NCBI RefSeq assembly: GCF_000252165.1
Contig: NZ_BAET01000033.1
Span: 124,001 to 188,000 of the forward strand
Direction of reading: 5' to 3'
DNA length: 64,000 nucleotides
Source of the DNA: Glaciecola punicea ACAM 611
GTDB taxonomy: Bacteria; Pseudomonadota; Gammaproteobacteria; Enterobacterales; Alteromonadaceae
Shown: positions 26,254 through 36,858 of the stretch, one piece after another
Numbering within the stretch: the first letter of the stretch is position 1
Layout: each line of letters opens with the position of its first letter
Translations under genes and position numbers: made by a program
The notes under the pieces: generated by a model
What the model saw: the letters and a program-made list of their open reading frames with translations, nothing else
Told to the model about the DNA's origin: nothing
The model's database searches: none

Positions 26254-27097
26254 CGCTAGTAAAGCCCCCTTAAATTTAGTTAAGTCTCCTTTAAAGTGGG
26301 CAGGTGGAAAACGTAAGCTGGTCGTTGACATAGCCAAGCTGCTCCCAAAGAATGATCGTGGTAGGCTTATCGAGCCTTTCGTGGGCGGTGGCTCCGTGTT
26401 TTTGAACCTCCCTTTCAATGAATACCTCTTAGCGGATAGCAATCCAGATCTTATTAATTTCTTCACGCATATTCGCGAAACGCCAGAAGCGTTTGTAAAC
26501 GCTAGCCAAGCTTTGTTTGTTCCAAGCAATAACATCAGCAAGCAATACTACGCACTTAGAGAAGAGTTTAACAAAACGAGCAAGTCCCTTCGCAGAAGTG
26601 CTCTTTTTTTATACCTAAACCGCTATGGTTTTAACGGCTTATGTAGATATAATTCGAAAGGTGGCTACAACGTCCCTTTTGGTCAGTATAAAAAACCTTA
26701 CTTTCCCCACGCAGAAATAGACGATTTTTCAGCTAAGGCTCAAGCTGCGCAATTTTTTTCAGGCGACTTTTCATTGGCCTTCGAACAGGCTTGTAAAGGC
26801 GATATTGTGTATTGCGATCCTCCTTATACACCCATTAATGAAACCGCGAGCTTTACCGCGTATTCCGGTAAAGGTTTTTCTTGGGATGATCAGCAAAGGC
26901 TGGTTGACTGCGCGCTACAGGCTCAAAAAATGGGGATAACCACTATAATTTCAAATAATAACCTACCACAAACCCGAGCAATATACGCCACCGCTAATAA
27001 AATCGTTAAATTAAGCGTTGCGCGCAGTATTAGCTGCAAAGGCAATACCAGAAAACCTTGCGCCGAATTGATTGCACTTTATAAAGGCCAAGCGTAA
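26213..27097 (+). CDS. dam: DNA adenine methylase (GATC)
   Basis: A 294-residue D12-class N6-adenine methyltransferase that modifies GATC sites and guides mismatch repair and replication timing. The SAM motif is LKWAGGKRKL with LIEPFVGGGSVFLNL. The catalytic motif IV is DPPY in IVYCDPPYTPI. The specificity region contains RYGFNGLCRYNSKGGYNVPFG. The only plausible start is a TTG at 26213, about 10 bases after AAAGGA and within the 3-prime end of the damX remnant. E. coli Dam has a shorter lead before KWAGGK, so the first 15-20 residues are uncertain. Confidence 0.92.
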   Translation: MPKVLTKSSKKFTSASKAPLNLVKSPLKWAGGKRKLVVDIAKLLPKNDRGRLIEPFVGGGSVFLNLPFNEYLLADSNPDLINFFTHIRETPEAFVNASQALFVPSNNISKQYYALREEFNKTSKSLRRSALFLYLNRYGFNGLCRYNSKGGYNVPFGQYKKPYFPHAEIDDFSAKAQAAQFFSGDFSLAFEQACKGDIVYCDPPYTPINETASFTAYSGKGFSWDDQQRLVDCALQAQKMGITTIISNNNLPQTRAIYATANKIVKLSVARSISCKGNTRKPCAELIALYKGQA

Positions 27098-27104
27098 AGC
27101 GTGA

Positions 27105-27287
27105 CAGCCAAGGCTATGTCTTGAGCATGGTTCATCTGTGCCCATCGTTGCGAAAGGCGCAAAAACTGAGGCGCAAGTCGCGCAGTTAAGGGCACTGGGC
27201 TGCGACTTTACTCAGGGCTTTTTGATGTCCAGAGCGGTACGTTATGAAGAATTAAAGATTTTTCTAGCAGGTCATAGCAGGTCATAG
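27105..27287 (+). pseudogene. Remnant of an EAL-domain (c-di-GMP phosphodiesterase) gene
   Basis: A plus-strand open frame without a start codon runs to TAG at 27285-27287. It reads CLEHGSSVPIVAKGAKTEAQ, then VAQLRALGCDFTQGFLMSRA, followed by VRYEELKIFL. This is the last third of an EAL domain: the usual VIAEGVETEEQ, LGCDYxQGYxFxxP and EELExLL blocks are recognisable. The catalytic Glu of the VIAEGVE motif appears as Lys here (IVAKGAK). With the EAL motif itself and most of the domain missing, it cannot be active. It starts 7 bases after dam stops. Confidence 0.7.
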
Positions 27288-27290
27288 CAG
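27271..27290. repeat. Short tandem repeat at the end of the EAL remnant
   Basis: GTCATAGCAG is present twice in tandem (27271-27280, 27281-27290), and a preceding CTAGCAG makes a partial third unit. The stop codon of the EAL remnant lies within the second copy. Confidence 0.7.
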
Positions 27291-27304
27291 CTAACTATAG
27301 CCAC

Positions 27305-27502
27305 CTAGGTATTTGGTAGCAGTAAACTAACGCCAAACCAGATAGACAAGATAAGCACAATAACCATTATTACGCCCACCACAACGAAGGGCACGAAGGA
27401 AGTTGCGTTAGCGTCTTCAACATATTTACGCTGCGATTGTACCCCAAGCAACCCCGCCATTACACTTTGTACAACCGCCAGCCAATCTTTGGTAGTACTC
27501 AT
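27305..27502 (-). CDS. DUF2970 family small membrane protein
   Basis: A 65-residue protein with an N-terminal amphipathic stretch, WLAVVQSVMAGLLGVQSQRKY, then one membrane helix (about residues 37-60). The VxQSVxAxxxGVQSxxxxxxD pattern is the DUF2970 signature found across beta- and gammaproteobacteria. Its function is unknown. It is isolated, transcribed toward the EAL remnant. Confidence 0.85.
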   Translation of the reverse strand: MSTTKDWLAVVQSVMAGLLGVQSQRKYVEDANATSFVPFVVVGVIMVIVLILSIWFGVSLLLPNT

Positions 27503-27778
27503 TTGCGAGACATTAACTCCAATAAATCTAAATAGTGAAAATGCACTGGATCAAAGCGCCTATCACTTTTACTTTAAATACTGTGCATTTACTAACAGTA
27601 TTTAAGTTTACCGTAAAAACAAAAATATACTAGTTCAGCACAAACCACGTCCGCTGATCAACGTTCAAAATATGCAAAGAGAACCATCAATAAGCGGCTA
27701 AATTGCGCCGCAGGATTGCAACGTTGGCCCAAATTAACCTTGCTGCAGTGGTGAACGTTGCCTATAGAATAAGCTAGA

Positions 27779-28465
27779 TTAAAAACTTGTTGACCAGCTA
27801 GCAACAAATTTTATATCTTCATCTGCAAACGCACTCTCTTGTGCTTTAACAATCGAAAACGCAAAATCGCCTTTGGATATATCAGCCTGAACGTGGGAAT
27901 AATTGTAATCGTTCTCACTACCGTCTGAATCAAATGTATAAAGGCCAGCACTTAGCGCGAGTTCAAACTCATTGCCCAACGCGATACCACCGTAGCTAAT
28001 GCTATAATAAATGTCACCGCCTTCAAAACCGGCGCCTTCGTCTACCTCGCTATTCACTGTATACGCTGCGCCTACCCCGAAGTTTCCAAAACCAGCGTTG
28101 ACGTAAATTTCACCAAAGTTACTGTCATCTAACTCAGTGTATAGATAATAAATATAACCGATGTCGTAAGTAAAACCCGCAACTTCACCGCCAAAGCCTA
28201 AATAAAAGTCGGTCTCTGTGCCATTAAACCCAGAATCGCTATCGCCTAAAGAACCGACCCATGTACCGGCATAAAATCCGCTATCGGCAGCATAGTCAAT
28301 GCCGCCTGAAACGGAGGCCGCATCTGAGCTTTGACTAACACCACGCCAAATATAGTTGGTGGTAGCCCCTATGTTAGCGCTTACCTCGGCAAGTGCTGAT
28401 TGGCTGACAAATAATGTCGGAGACAAGGCCGCTGCTATCAACGATATCTTAGTTAACTGTTTCAT
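27779..28465 (-). CDS. TorF family putative porin (TIGR02001)
   Basis: A 228-residue outer-membrane beta-barrel precursor. The signal peptide ends near SALAEVS (cleavage about residue 26). The mature start, VSANIGATTNYIWRGVSQSS, followed by SGGIDYAADSGFYAGTWVGSL, is the hallmark of this small conserved family. The chain consists of alternating strands rich in Gly and aromatic residues, with acidic loops, and ends in a Phe (WSTSF), as barrel proteins do. The substrate is unknown. It is monocistronic and divergent from rpe. A stem of GCAACGTT and AACGTTGC (27718-27725, 27754-27761) lies downstream and may act in termination. Confidence 0.85.
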   Translation of the reverse strand: MKQLTKISLIAAALSPTLFVSQSALAEVSANIGATTNYIWRGVSQSSDAASVSGGIDYAADSGFYAGTWVGSLGDSDSGFNGTETDFYLGFGGEVAGFTYDIGYIYYLYTELDDSNFGEIYVNAGFGNFGVGAAYTVNSEVDEGAGFEGGDIYYSISYGGIALGNEFELALSAGLYTFDSDGSENDYNYSHVQADISKGDFAFSIVKAQESAFADEDIKFVASWSTSF

Positions 28466-28916
28466 GTGTGTTCCCCATGCTTTGCTGAATAGTGATTAAA
28501 AGACTTTACGTCGTTGATTTTAATAGTGTATGCACTAATAGTGTGATGAAGCGTCTTTACTTAATAATGTAGGCGCGCTAAGGGTACATACGCCTTGTAT
28601 TTAGCAATAGCAGTGCCAAACATAAGGCGAACTTGATACCCGCTTCAAAAACCATAAAAATATCTAATAGTTACAAAGGGATAGTGACAAATAAGACCCT
28701 ACCTGCGCGTATTCATAGTAGCCACAAAAAGCAGTAAAACAGCCATAGACGCCTGGTTTATGCACTATTTTGCAACAGCCTCACCATTTTAGAGCAGGCG
28801 CAAAGTAAACAGGCTGTTATACCGCACAAGAAAAATAAAAGCTTTTTGTATTAGAAGTGAATTTTGCGCTAAAAATACGGTAAACTATGGTTTTTTAGAC
28901 GATACGTGACCGACTC
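28466..28916. other. Divergent intergenic region between the porin and rpe
   Basis: These 451 bases must carry promoters for the porin (minus) and rpe (plus). The sequence is AT-rich near both genes. I found no convincing promoter pair, RNA gene, repeat or coding frame. The unusual length for this genome could reflect a regulated porin promoter. Confidence 0.5.
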
Positions 28917-29579
28917 ATGCATAAACCATTAATAGCCCCCTCCATTTTGTCTGCCGATTTCGCAAAGTTAGGAGAAGAAGTCGACAGTGTGTTAAGCGCT
29001 GGCGCTGACATCGTTCATTTCGACGTAATGGACAATCATTATGTGCCCAATTTAACCTTCGGCCCCACCATATGTTCGGCGCTTCGCAACTATGGCATAA
29101 CAGCCGATATAGACGTGCATTTAATGGTATCGCCGGTTGACTCAATGATTGAAGCCTTTGCCAAAGCCGGGGCTAGTATGATTAGCTTTCATCCAGAAGC
29201 GGCTTTACACGTAGACAGAAGTATTGAGCTCATTAAACAGCACGGTTGTAAAGCAGGCTTAGTGCTTAATCCGGCAACATCATTAAGCGTACTCGATTAC
29301 GTTTTAGAAAAGCTTGACTACGTTTTACTAATGTCGGTTAACCCAGGTTTTGGTGGCCAAAAATTCATTCCCGGCACCGTTGAAAAAACAGCGCATTTAA
29401 AATCAATCATAGATGAAATGGGATTAAGCACCCGTATTCAGGTAGACGGCGGCATTAACAAAGACACCATAAAAGACGTATATTTAGCTGGCGCCGACAT
29501 GTTTGTAGCCGGCAGCGCTATCTTCGGTCAACGCGACTATAAAAAAGCCATAGCTGATTTAACGCAACAATTTAAATAG
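28917..29579 (+). CDS. rpe: Ribulose-phosphate 3-epimerase
   Basis: A 220-residue TIM-barrel enzyme interconverting ribulose-5-phosphate and xylulose-5-phosphate. Conserved blocks are [33 protein letters not shown] (metal-binding His and Asp), [20 protein letters not shown] and [10 protein letters not shown] (second catalytic Asp). Length matches E. coli Rpe (225). It is followed by trpS after 9 bases. In E. coli the dam-rpe-gph-trpS order is conserved, and here gph is missing from the series. Confidence 0.95.
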   Translation: MHKPLIAPSILSADFAKLGEEVDSVLSAGADIVHFDVMDNHYVPNLTFGPTICSALRNYGITADIDVHLMVSPVDSMIEAFAKAGASMISFHPEAALHVDRSIELIKQHGCKAGLVLNPATSLSVLDYVLEKLDYVLLMSVNPGFGGQKFIPGTVEKTAHLKSIIDEMGLSTRIQVDGGINKDTIKDVYLAGADMFVAGSAIFGQRDYKKAIADLTQQFK

Positions 29580-29588
29580 GAATATTCA

Positions 29589-30602
29589 GTGAGCAGTTCA
29601 ACGAAACCGATCGTACTTAGCGGATGTCAGCCTTCAGGGCAACTTACATTAGGTAATTATTTAGGCGCACTACGCCAATGGGTCGCCATGCAGGCCACAC
29701 ATGATTGTTTGTATATGATTGTAGACCTGCACGCCATTACCTTAAGACAGAACCCGGCAGAATTAAACCAAGCATGCCTAGACGGACTTGCGCTTTATTT
29801 GGCCTGCGGTATTGACCCAAACAAAAGTACTATATTTATGCAGTCGCATGTGCCAGAGCACGCACAGCTAAGCTGGGTGCTTAACTGCTATACGCAAATG
29901 GGTGAGCTTAATCGCATGACCCAGTTTAAGGATAAGTCACAAAAAAATCAGTCAAACGTCAATGTAGGCTTATATGCTTACCCTGTGTTACAAGCGGCCG
30001 ATATTTTAGTTTATCAGGCTAACGAAGTGCCGGTAGGTGAAGATCAAAAACAGCATCTTGAGCTAACGCGCGACGTCGCAACCCGCTTCAACAATATTTA
30101 CGGTGATGTGTTTACTCTTCCTGAACCTTGTATTCCCAAAGATGGCGCCAGAGTCATGAGCTTACAAGAACCAAACAAAAAGATGTCAAAGTCAGATCCA
30201 AACACTAACAATGTAATTGGCCTGTTAGAAGACCCCAAAATACTGACTAAAAAAATTAAGCGCGCCGTTACTGACAGCGACGAGCAAGCTAATATTTATT
30301 ATGATGTGGCCGAAAAACCGGGTGTTTCTAACCTGCTCTCACTGCTTAGCGCGACGAGCGGCAACAGCATTGACAGCCTCGTTGGGCAATATACAGACAA
30401 GATGTATGGTCACTTAAAAGGTGACGTAGCGGAGTCGGTTGTGAACCTGGTAAAGCCCATTCAAAGCGAATATGCAAGAATTCGTCAAGATTTGCCTTAT
30501 TTACATGAGGTTATGCATCAAGGAAGTGCTAAAGCTCGCGAAAAAGCGTCCGAGACACTCGCTAAGGTGTACAAAGCTGTAGGGTTTATACCGCGGGCTT
30601 AA
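29589..30602 (+). CDS. trpS: Tryptophanyl-tRNA synthetase
   Basis: A 337-residue class I aminoacyl-tRNA synthetase. The HIGH-equivalent motif is [14 protein letters not shown] and the KMSKS loop is [28 protein letters not shown] is the conserved tryptophan/ATP region. The start is a GTG 7-8 bases after TAGGA. Length matches E. coli TrpS (334). It ends one base before the pabA ATG. Confidence 0.96.
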   Translation: MSSSTKPIVLSGCQPSGQLTLGNYLGALRQWVAMQATHDCLYMIVDLHAITLRQNPAELNQACLDGLALYLACGIDPNKSTIFMQSHVPEHAQLSWVLNCYTQMGELNRMTQFKDKSQKNQSNVNVGLYAYPVLQAADILVYQANEVPVGEDQKQHLELTRDVATRFNNIYGDVFTLPEPCIPKDGARVMSLQEPNKKMSKSDPNTNNVIGLLEDPKILTKKIKRAVTDSDEQANIYYDVAEKPGVSNLLSLLSATSGNSIDSLVGQYTDKMYGHLKGDVAESVVNLVKPIQSEYARIRQDLPYLHEVMHQGSAKAREKASETLAKVYKAVGFIPRA

Positions 30603-30603
30603 C

Positions 30604-31185
30604 ATGGTACTTATCATCGATAATTATGATTCTTTCACCTATAACCTAGCACGGTATTTTGAAGAGCTAGGCCACCTTGTGAAAGTTGTCAAAAATGATA
30701 GCCACACAATTGACGATCTTGCGCTTATGGACTTTTCGCATCTGGTTCTATCACCGGGGCCTTGCACACCAAACGAGTCGGGTATTTGTTTGGCGGCAAT
30801 AAAGCATTTTGCAGGGAAAGTGCCAATATTAGGTGTGTGTTTAGGCCATCAAGCAATTGCACAAGTTTATGGCGCTAATATTGTTCAAGCGGTGCATATT
30901 AAACATGGCAAAACGTCACGTTTACGTGTTTTAGACAAGGCTTCAGTGTTGTTTGAGCAGTGTCCATCACGCTTTATGGTGACACGCTATCACTCACTCT
31001 TAATTGATAAAAACACGCTTAGTAGCAATTTCAATATTACCGCTACATGCAATACTAAAGGCATTGAAGAAATAATGGCGATAGAGGATACACAGTTAAA
31101 GCTTTACGGACTTCAGTTTCACCCTGAATCGTTGCTAACTGAGCATGGGCATTTGGTATTACATAATTTTATTAAGAAAGGGTAA
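30604..31185 (+). CDS. pabA: Aminodeoxychorismate synthase glutamine amidotransferase component
   Basis: A 193-residue class I glutamine amidotransferase supplying ammonia to PabB for 4-amino-4-deoxychorismate (folate precursor). The nucleophile is in GVCLGHQAIAQVYG, the His/Glu pair is in LQFHPESLLTEHG, and the N-terminal IIDNYDSFTYNLARYF is shared with TrpG. I assign pabA rather than trpG because no trp genes are nearby and pabA is commonly placed next to argD in gammaproteobacteria, as here. Some bacteria use one subunit for both roles. Confidence 0.88.
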   Translation: MVLIIDNYDSFTYNLARYFEELGHLVKVVKNDSHTIDDLALMDFSHLVLSPGPCTPNESGICLAAIKHFAGKVPILGVCLGHQAIAQVYGANIVQAVHIKHGKTSRLRVLDKASVLFEQCPSRFMVTRYHSLLIDKNTLSSNFNITATCNTKGIEEIMAIEDTQLKLYGLQFHPESLLTEHGHLVLHNFIKKG

Positions 31186-31671
31186 TAAGGTTGGATTTAC
31201 ACTCGCAACATAGTTTTTTTGCAATTAGCTGACAAATATAACATCGCTGGCACAATTGATAAAACCGGCAAGTCCTTATACAAAACTTTACACTCTTTAC
31301 TGCATATTTATTGAATACTTATGTAATAGTAATGTTGTTCTTTTATTTCATCTTTTTTGACAGCACTGGGTTATTCATTAGGCGCTCTCCAATTAACATA
31401 TGGCTTATATTATTAAGCCCGCTGATTACTTCGACGATACCCAGTTAAAAACTGCTTTTATAGTTATGCAGTAATTCCGAAAAACTGGCCAAGATCCCTT
31501 AAAGTAAAGGTTTTCAGAGCAGAAACCATAGCGACTTTCGCTTCAATTTCTGGCATACTCCAGCATGGCTTTTTACGCTATGTTCGCTTTTTACACCAGT
31601 ACATCCACGATTTTATAGGCGTGGACAGCTTCGGTTTACAAAGTAATAATTAACACCAGTGAGGTATCAAC
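31186..31671. other. Intergenic region upstream of argD/astC
   Basis: This 486-base gap holds the ARG-box-like sequences at 31301-31325 and the regulated promoter expected for argD-astA-astD. A TTGACA at 31357-31362 has no good partner -10. GGCTTATATTATTAAGCC at 31402-31419 is a short palindrome. No coding frame or RNA gene was recognised. Confidence 0.5.
31301..31325 (+). promoter_or_regulatory. ARG-box-like sites upstream of argD/astC
   Basis: TGCATATTTATTGA (31301-31314) fits the ARG-box core TGAATwwwwATTCA at 12 of 14 positions. An overlapping TGAATACTTATGTA (31312-31325) fits at 11 of 14. The 11-base offset is not the canonical 21, so only one may be real. They lie about 350 bases before the gene. 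ArgR binding would suit argD, which serves both arginine synthesis and the AST pathway. Confidence 0.45.
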
Positions 31672-32895
31672 ATGCAAGTAACTCGTGACACATTCAATGA
31701 CGTAATGGTTCCCAATTATAACCCTGCAGACATGGTGCCTGTAAGAGGTGAAGGTTCACGTGTTTGGGACCAGCACGACAACGAGTTTATTGATTTTGCC
31801 GGTGGTATTGCTGTGAACGTATTAGGGCACTGTCACCCCGCCCTTACGCAAGCACTTATTAGCCAAGGCAATAAATTGTGGCACTTAAGCAATGTGTTCA
31901 CGAATGAACCCGCATTGCGTTTAGCCAAAAAACTAACCGACGCCACGTTTGCCGATAAAGTATATTTTGCCAATTCAGGTGCCGAAGCAAATGAGGCTGC
32001 ACTGAAGCTAGCCAGACGCTTTGCCCTCGAAATGCACGGCACACAGCGCAGTGAAATTATAGCGTTTAAACAAGGCTTTCACGGGCGCACATTCTTTACG
32101 GTAACAGTAGGCGGGCAGCCTGCTTACTCTGACGGCTTTGGTCCAAAACCAGGCGATATTTTGCACTGCGAATTTGGCAACTTAGACATGCTAGCCAGCA
32201 TGATGTCTGACAAAACATGTGCCATTATGATGGAGCCATTACAAGGTGAAGGCGGCATTATTGTGCCCGACCCTGCCTTTGTTAAAGGCGTTCGTGAACT
32301 TTGCGATAAGCACCACGCCCTGTTAATTTTTGATGAAGTACAGTCGGGTATGGGGCGCACGGGTAAGCTATTTGAATATATGAATTTGGGTGTAAGGCCT
32401 GATATTCTTACCACCGCAAAATCACTTGGCGGCGGTTTTCCAATTGGCGCAATGCTGACCACAGCAGCTATTGCTGAACATCTAAAACCGGGCACACATG
32501 GCAGTACATATGGCGGAAACCCGCTTGCATGCGCGGTAGCAGAAGCCGTATTTGATGTGGTAAACACACCACAAGTGCTTGACGGCGTTGCGCACAAAGA
32601 AGCGCTATTTAGAGAGCACCTAAATAGAATAAACGCAAAGTATCATGTGTTTGAAGAAATTCGTGGAAAAGGCATGCTCTTAGGGTGTGCGCTAAATGAA
32701 CAATACAAAGGCCGCGCAAAAGACTTTATGGTAGCGGCCACTAACGAAGGCCTAATGTGCTTAGTAGCGGGCATGAACGTGGTGCGCTTTGCGCCCTCTT
32801 TAGTAATTCCTGATAAGGATATTATTGAGGGCTTAGAGAAGTTTGAGCGCGGTATCGCTGGACTTGTTGCCCAACCAGTTGCGCTTACAAAATAG
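31672..32895 (+). CDS. argD: Acetylornithine / succinylornithine aminotransferase
   Basis: A 407-residue PLP-dependent class III aminotransferase. It can act in arginine synthesis (N-acetylornithine) and in the AST degradation route (succinylornithine, astC). The PLP lysine is in [14 protein letters not shown], the cofactor Asp in [15 protein letters not shown], and the phosphate-binding segment is [17 protein letters not shown]. The neighbours pabA before and astA-astD after, together with possible ARG boxes, suggest one enzyme serves both pathways. I use argD, and astC is the alternative name. Confidence 0.92.
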   Translation: MQVTRDTFNDVMVPNYNPADMVPVRGEGSRVWDQHDNEFIDFAGGIAVNVLGHCHPALTQALISQGNKLWHLSNVFTNEPALRLAKKLTDATFADKVYFANSGAEANEAALKLARRFALEMHGTQRSEIIAFKQGFHGRTFFTVTVGGQPAYSDGFGPKPGDILHCEFGNLDMLASMMSDKTCAIMMEPLQGEGGIIVPDPAFVKGVRELCDKHHALLIFDEVQSGMGRTGKLFEYMNLGVRPDILTTAKSLGGGFPIGAMLTTAAIAEHLKPGTHGSTYGGNPLACAVAEAVFDVVNTPQVLDGVAHKEALFREHLNRINAKYHVFEEIRGKGMLLGCALNEQYKGRAKDFMVAATNEGLMCLVAGMNVVRFAPSLVIPDKDIIEGLEKFERGIAGLVAQPVALTK

Positions 32896-32905
32896 AGACG
32901 ACTAT

Positions 32906-33958
32906 ATGCTGGTCATTCGCCCCATCAGGGAAAGCGATTATTCTGCGCTATACAGGATTTCCCAAGAATCCGGCATAGGCTTTACGTCTTTGCCGGTGAA
33001 CGAAACGCTGCTCAAAAAGAAAATTGCCGCAGCGCAAAGTGCCTTTGTGTCAAATCCAAAGTCTCCCGGGCAGCAGAGCTATTTATTTGTAATGGAAGAC
33101 ACACAAACCGGTAAAGTCGTCGGCACTTCTGGTATTGAGGCTACCGTTGGCACACAAGATGCCTTCTACCACTATCATGTAGGTAAGGTGGTGCATGCAT
33201 CACGCGAGCTTGGTGTTCATAATTCAGTCGAAATACTGACGTTTTGTAACGACTACACCGGCGTGAGCGAAATATGCACCCTGTTTTTACAAGAAGACGC
33301 GCGAGAAGGCCTCGCAGGTAGGCTGCTGTCAAAATTTCGCTTCTTATTTATGGCCCAGCATCAGCATAGATTTGCAGACATTGTTATCGCAGAAATGCGC
33401 GGCATATCAGATGAAGCGGGTAGGTCTCCGTTTTGGGAATGGCTAGAAACCCACTTTTTCTCAGTCGATTTTCCTACCGCAGACTATCTAACAGGCATTG
33501 GCAACAAAGTATTTATTGCTGAGCTAATGCCGAAGTACCCTATTTACGTCAATTTATTATCAAAAGAGGCCCAAGCCAGCATCGGCAAGGTACATGAAAA
33601 AACGCGTCCCGCGCTTAGGCTGCTTGAGCAAGAGGGCTTTAGGTTTCGTGGATATGTTGATATTTTTGACGCCGGACCCACAATGGAAGCTGACATAGCG
33701 AATATTGATACCGTGCGCATAAGCAAAGAAGCAACGGTGCAGATATCGCCCACATTGGATATTACTTTGCTAGAAAATTACTTCATTATAAACACTAAAA
33801 TTGCAGGATTTCGCGGCTGTGTCGGTCAACTTAAATCACTCGATATTTCACAAGACACGCATACCGTTTTGATAAGCCAGGCACTTGCTGATACTTTACA
33901 AATATGTCACGGCGATACCATTCGCTATGCAAGCACACATTTCACATCCCGCACATAA
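32906..33958 (+). CDS. astA: Arginine N-succinyltransferase
   Basis: A 350-residue enzyme starting the arginine succinyltransferase pathway: it transfers succinyl from succinyl-CoA to arginine. The fold is GNAT-like. I choose the ATG at 32906 (MLVIRPIRESDY), which restores the family start. The longer frame from 32843 would overlap argD by about 50 bases and add 21 unsupported residues. Family landmarks are GFTSLPVN, LREDARGGLAGRLLS-like LQEDAREGLAGRLLSKFRFL, and AEMRGISDEAGRSPFWEWL. Length matches E. coli AstA (344). Confidence 0.94.
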   Translation: MLVIRPIRESDYSALYRISQESGIGFTSLPVNETLLKKKIAAAQSAFVSNPKSPGQQSYLFVMEDTQTGKVVGTSGIEATVGTQDAFYHYHVGKVVHASRELGVHNSVEILTFCNDYTGVSEICTLFLQEDAREGLAGRLLSKFRFLFMAQHQHRFADIVIAEMRGISDEAGRSPFWEWLETHFFSVDFPTADYLTGIGNKVFIAELMPKYPIYVNLLSKEAQASIGKVHEKTRPALRLLEQEGFRFRGYVDIFDAGPTMEADIANIDTVRISKEATVQISPTLDITLLENYFIINTKIAGFRGCVGQLKSLDISQDTHTVLISQALADTLQICHGDTIRYASTHFTSRT

Positions 33959-33962
33959 GTAG

Positions 33963-35447
<1,485 letters not shown>

Positions 35448-35466
35448 TCGTGAAATAGCGCTGCAT

Positions 35467-35497
35467 TGACGCAGTATCAACAAAAATTACTGCGTTA
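35467..35497 (+). terminator. Hairpin after astD
   Basis: ACGCAGTA (35469-35476) and TACTGCGT (35488-35495) pair perfectly over an 11-base loop, extendable by a G-T and a T-A pair to 35467-35497. No T-tract follows. It may partly terminate or stabilise the ast transcript before the DUF1338 gene. Confidence 0.5.
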
Positions 35498-35528
35498 GCC
35501 CACATAGAACAAAAGGTAAGGAAATATC

Positions 35529-36335
35529 ATGCATACAACAGTCTCAGACTTATTTGCGGGTTTATGGCAAGATTATATTAGCATAACGCCATCGGCGCAT
35601 AAAATACATGCTTTACTAGCTGAAAAAACGGCTACCCGCAATATCGTTAACGACCATATCGCGCTGCGCACCTTTGACATAGAAAAGGTCAACCTGCACA
35701 AACTAGCTGCACACTTCCTAGCGCTTGGCTATGAGCAAAAGGGCGATTACGATTTTGTCGCTAAAAAGCTCACCGCGGTGCATTTAGAGCACCCCGACAC
35801 AACCGTACCAAAAGTGTTTATAAGCGAATTACGCGTGTCACAGCTAAGCGAGCAGGCGCAGTCGATTATTCATAGAATAGTGGAACAAATTAAGCCAAGT
35901 GCCGTAAACGCAGATAATTTCTTATATTCAGGCACACACTGGCAGGCAAGCAGTGATGAGTATAAAGCTTTGCTGGCAGAATCTGAGTATGCTGCATGGA
36001 TGTTGGCGTGGGGCTATCGTGCAAATCACTTCACGGTAAGTATTAACCACTTAAGCGACATCCACGAGCTAGAAGATGTAAATACTATGCTCAAACACGC
36101 TGGATTTAAGCTAAACGCGTCGGGCGGTGAAATAAAAGGCGGCGCAGACGTGTGTTTAGCGCAGTCAAGTACTATGGCTGATCATGCTCAAGTTGCGTTT
36201 ACAGATACTACTATGACCCTACCCAGCTGTTTTTACGAATTTGCACAGCGTTATGCAATGCAAAGTGGCGAGCTGTATCAAGGCTTTGTAGCGGCGTCTG
36301 CCGACAAAATATTTGAAAGTACTAACGCATCGTAA
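35529..36335 (+). CDS. DUF1338 family protein (HglS/2-oxoadipate dioxygenase-like)
   Basis: A 268-residue member of the DUF1338 family, whose characterised members (HglS) are iron-dependent enzymes converting 2-oxoadipate to 2-hydroxyglutarate in lysine catabolism. The N-terminal metal His lies in NIVNDHIALRTFD, and a second conserved His region is WGYRANHFTVSINHL. It is shorter than HglS/YdcJ (about 450), so it belongs to the small subgroup often seen next to astD in marine gammaproteobacteria (from memory). Its substrate is therefore unproven, and an amino-acid-derived 2-oxoacid is plausible. A good AAGGAAA ribosome-binding site precedes the ATG. Confidence 0.82.
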   Translation: MHTTVSDLFAGLWQDYISITPSAHKIHALLAEKTATRNIVNDHIALRTFDIEKVNLHKLAAHFLALGYEQKGDYDFVAKKLTAVHLEHPDTTVPKVFISELRVSQLSEQAQSIIHRIVEQIKPSAVNADNFLYSGTHWQASSDEYKALLAESEYAAWMLAWGYRANHFTVSINHLSDIHELEDVNTMLKHAGFKLNASGGEIKGGADVCLAQSSTMADHAQVAFTDTTMTLPSCFYEFAQRYAMQSGELYQGFVAASADKIFESTNAS

Positions 36336-36357
36336 AGACGGCTTAACAACTCACCTC

Positions 36358-36401
36358 AGTAAAAAGGGTGTATATATCAATAGTACCTTTGCCTTTTTAC
36401 T
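36358..36401 (+). terminator. Hairpin between the DUF1338 and DUF2750 genes
   Basis: AGTAAAAAGG (36358-36367) and CCTTTTTACT (36392-36401) form a perfect 10-base stem, with GGT and ACC able to pair just inside. The right arm carries a run of five T. It could terminate or attenuate the ast transcript 17 bases before DUF2750. Confidence 0.55.
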
Positions 36402-36418
36402 TATTTTAAGGAAATAAG

Positions 36419-36781
36419 ATGTCACCAAGCTTTAACGAAGTATTGCAAATGTCGGCAGATAAGCGCTATACCTACTTGCTATCGCAAGCGCAGCAGCATC
36501 AGCAACTGTGGATCCTAAACGATGATGACGGTTGTGTCATTCTCACCACTGAAGATGAAGACTGCGTGCCGGTTTGGCCAGCACAAGCATTCGCCCAACA
36601 CTGGGCTACCGGCGATTGGGAACATTGTGTCCCTATGGCTATTTCGGTAAGTGACTGGCTAGCTCGCTGGACCCTGGGACTGCAGGGCGACGATGTCAAT
36701 ATTGCGGTGTTCCCAAACCCTGAAGAAGAGGGTTTAATTATATTTCCTGATGACTTTGACGCTGACTTGCGCAAAAAGTAA
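36419..36781 (+). CDS. DUF2750 family protein
   Basis: A 120-residue acidic soluble protein matching DUF2750. It starts FNEVLQMSADKRYTYLLSQA and ends NPEEEGLIIFPDDFDADLR. The conserved middle is LWILNDDDGCVILTTEDEDCVPVWPA. The function is unknown. It resembles immunity-protein-like SUKH folds in outline, which is only an impression. It is the last gene of the argD-astA-astD-DUF1338 series and has its own AAGGAAAT ribosome-binding site. Confidence 0.85.
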   Translation: MSPSFNEVLQMSADKRYTYLLSQAQQHQQLWILNDDDGCVILTTEDEDCVPVWPAQAFAQHWATGDWEHCVPMAISVSDWLARWTLGLQGDDVNIAVFPNPEEEGLIIFPDDFDADLRKK

Positions 36782-36817
36782 GGCTTATTGTACTAGTTAC
36801 AATATCAGTAGCTAGAG

Positions 36818-36858
36818 TGAATGTTGCCCTGCGCAAAAGCACACAAGGGCAGCATTCA
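36818..36858. terminator. Bidirectional terminator between DUF2750 and dUTPase genes
   Basis: TGAATGTTGCCCT (36818-36830) and AGGGCAGCATTCA (36846-36858) pair over 13 positions with one G-T wobble, around a 15-base loop. The two genes converge here, and the right arm abuts the dUTPase stop codon, so the hairpin can serve both strands. T-tracts are poor on both sides. Confidence 0.65.
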
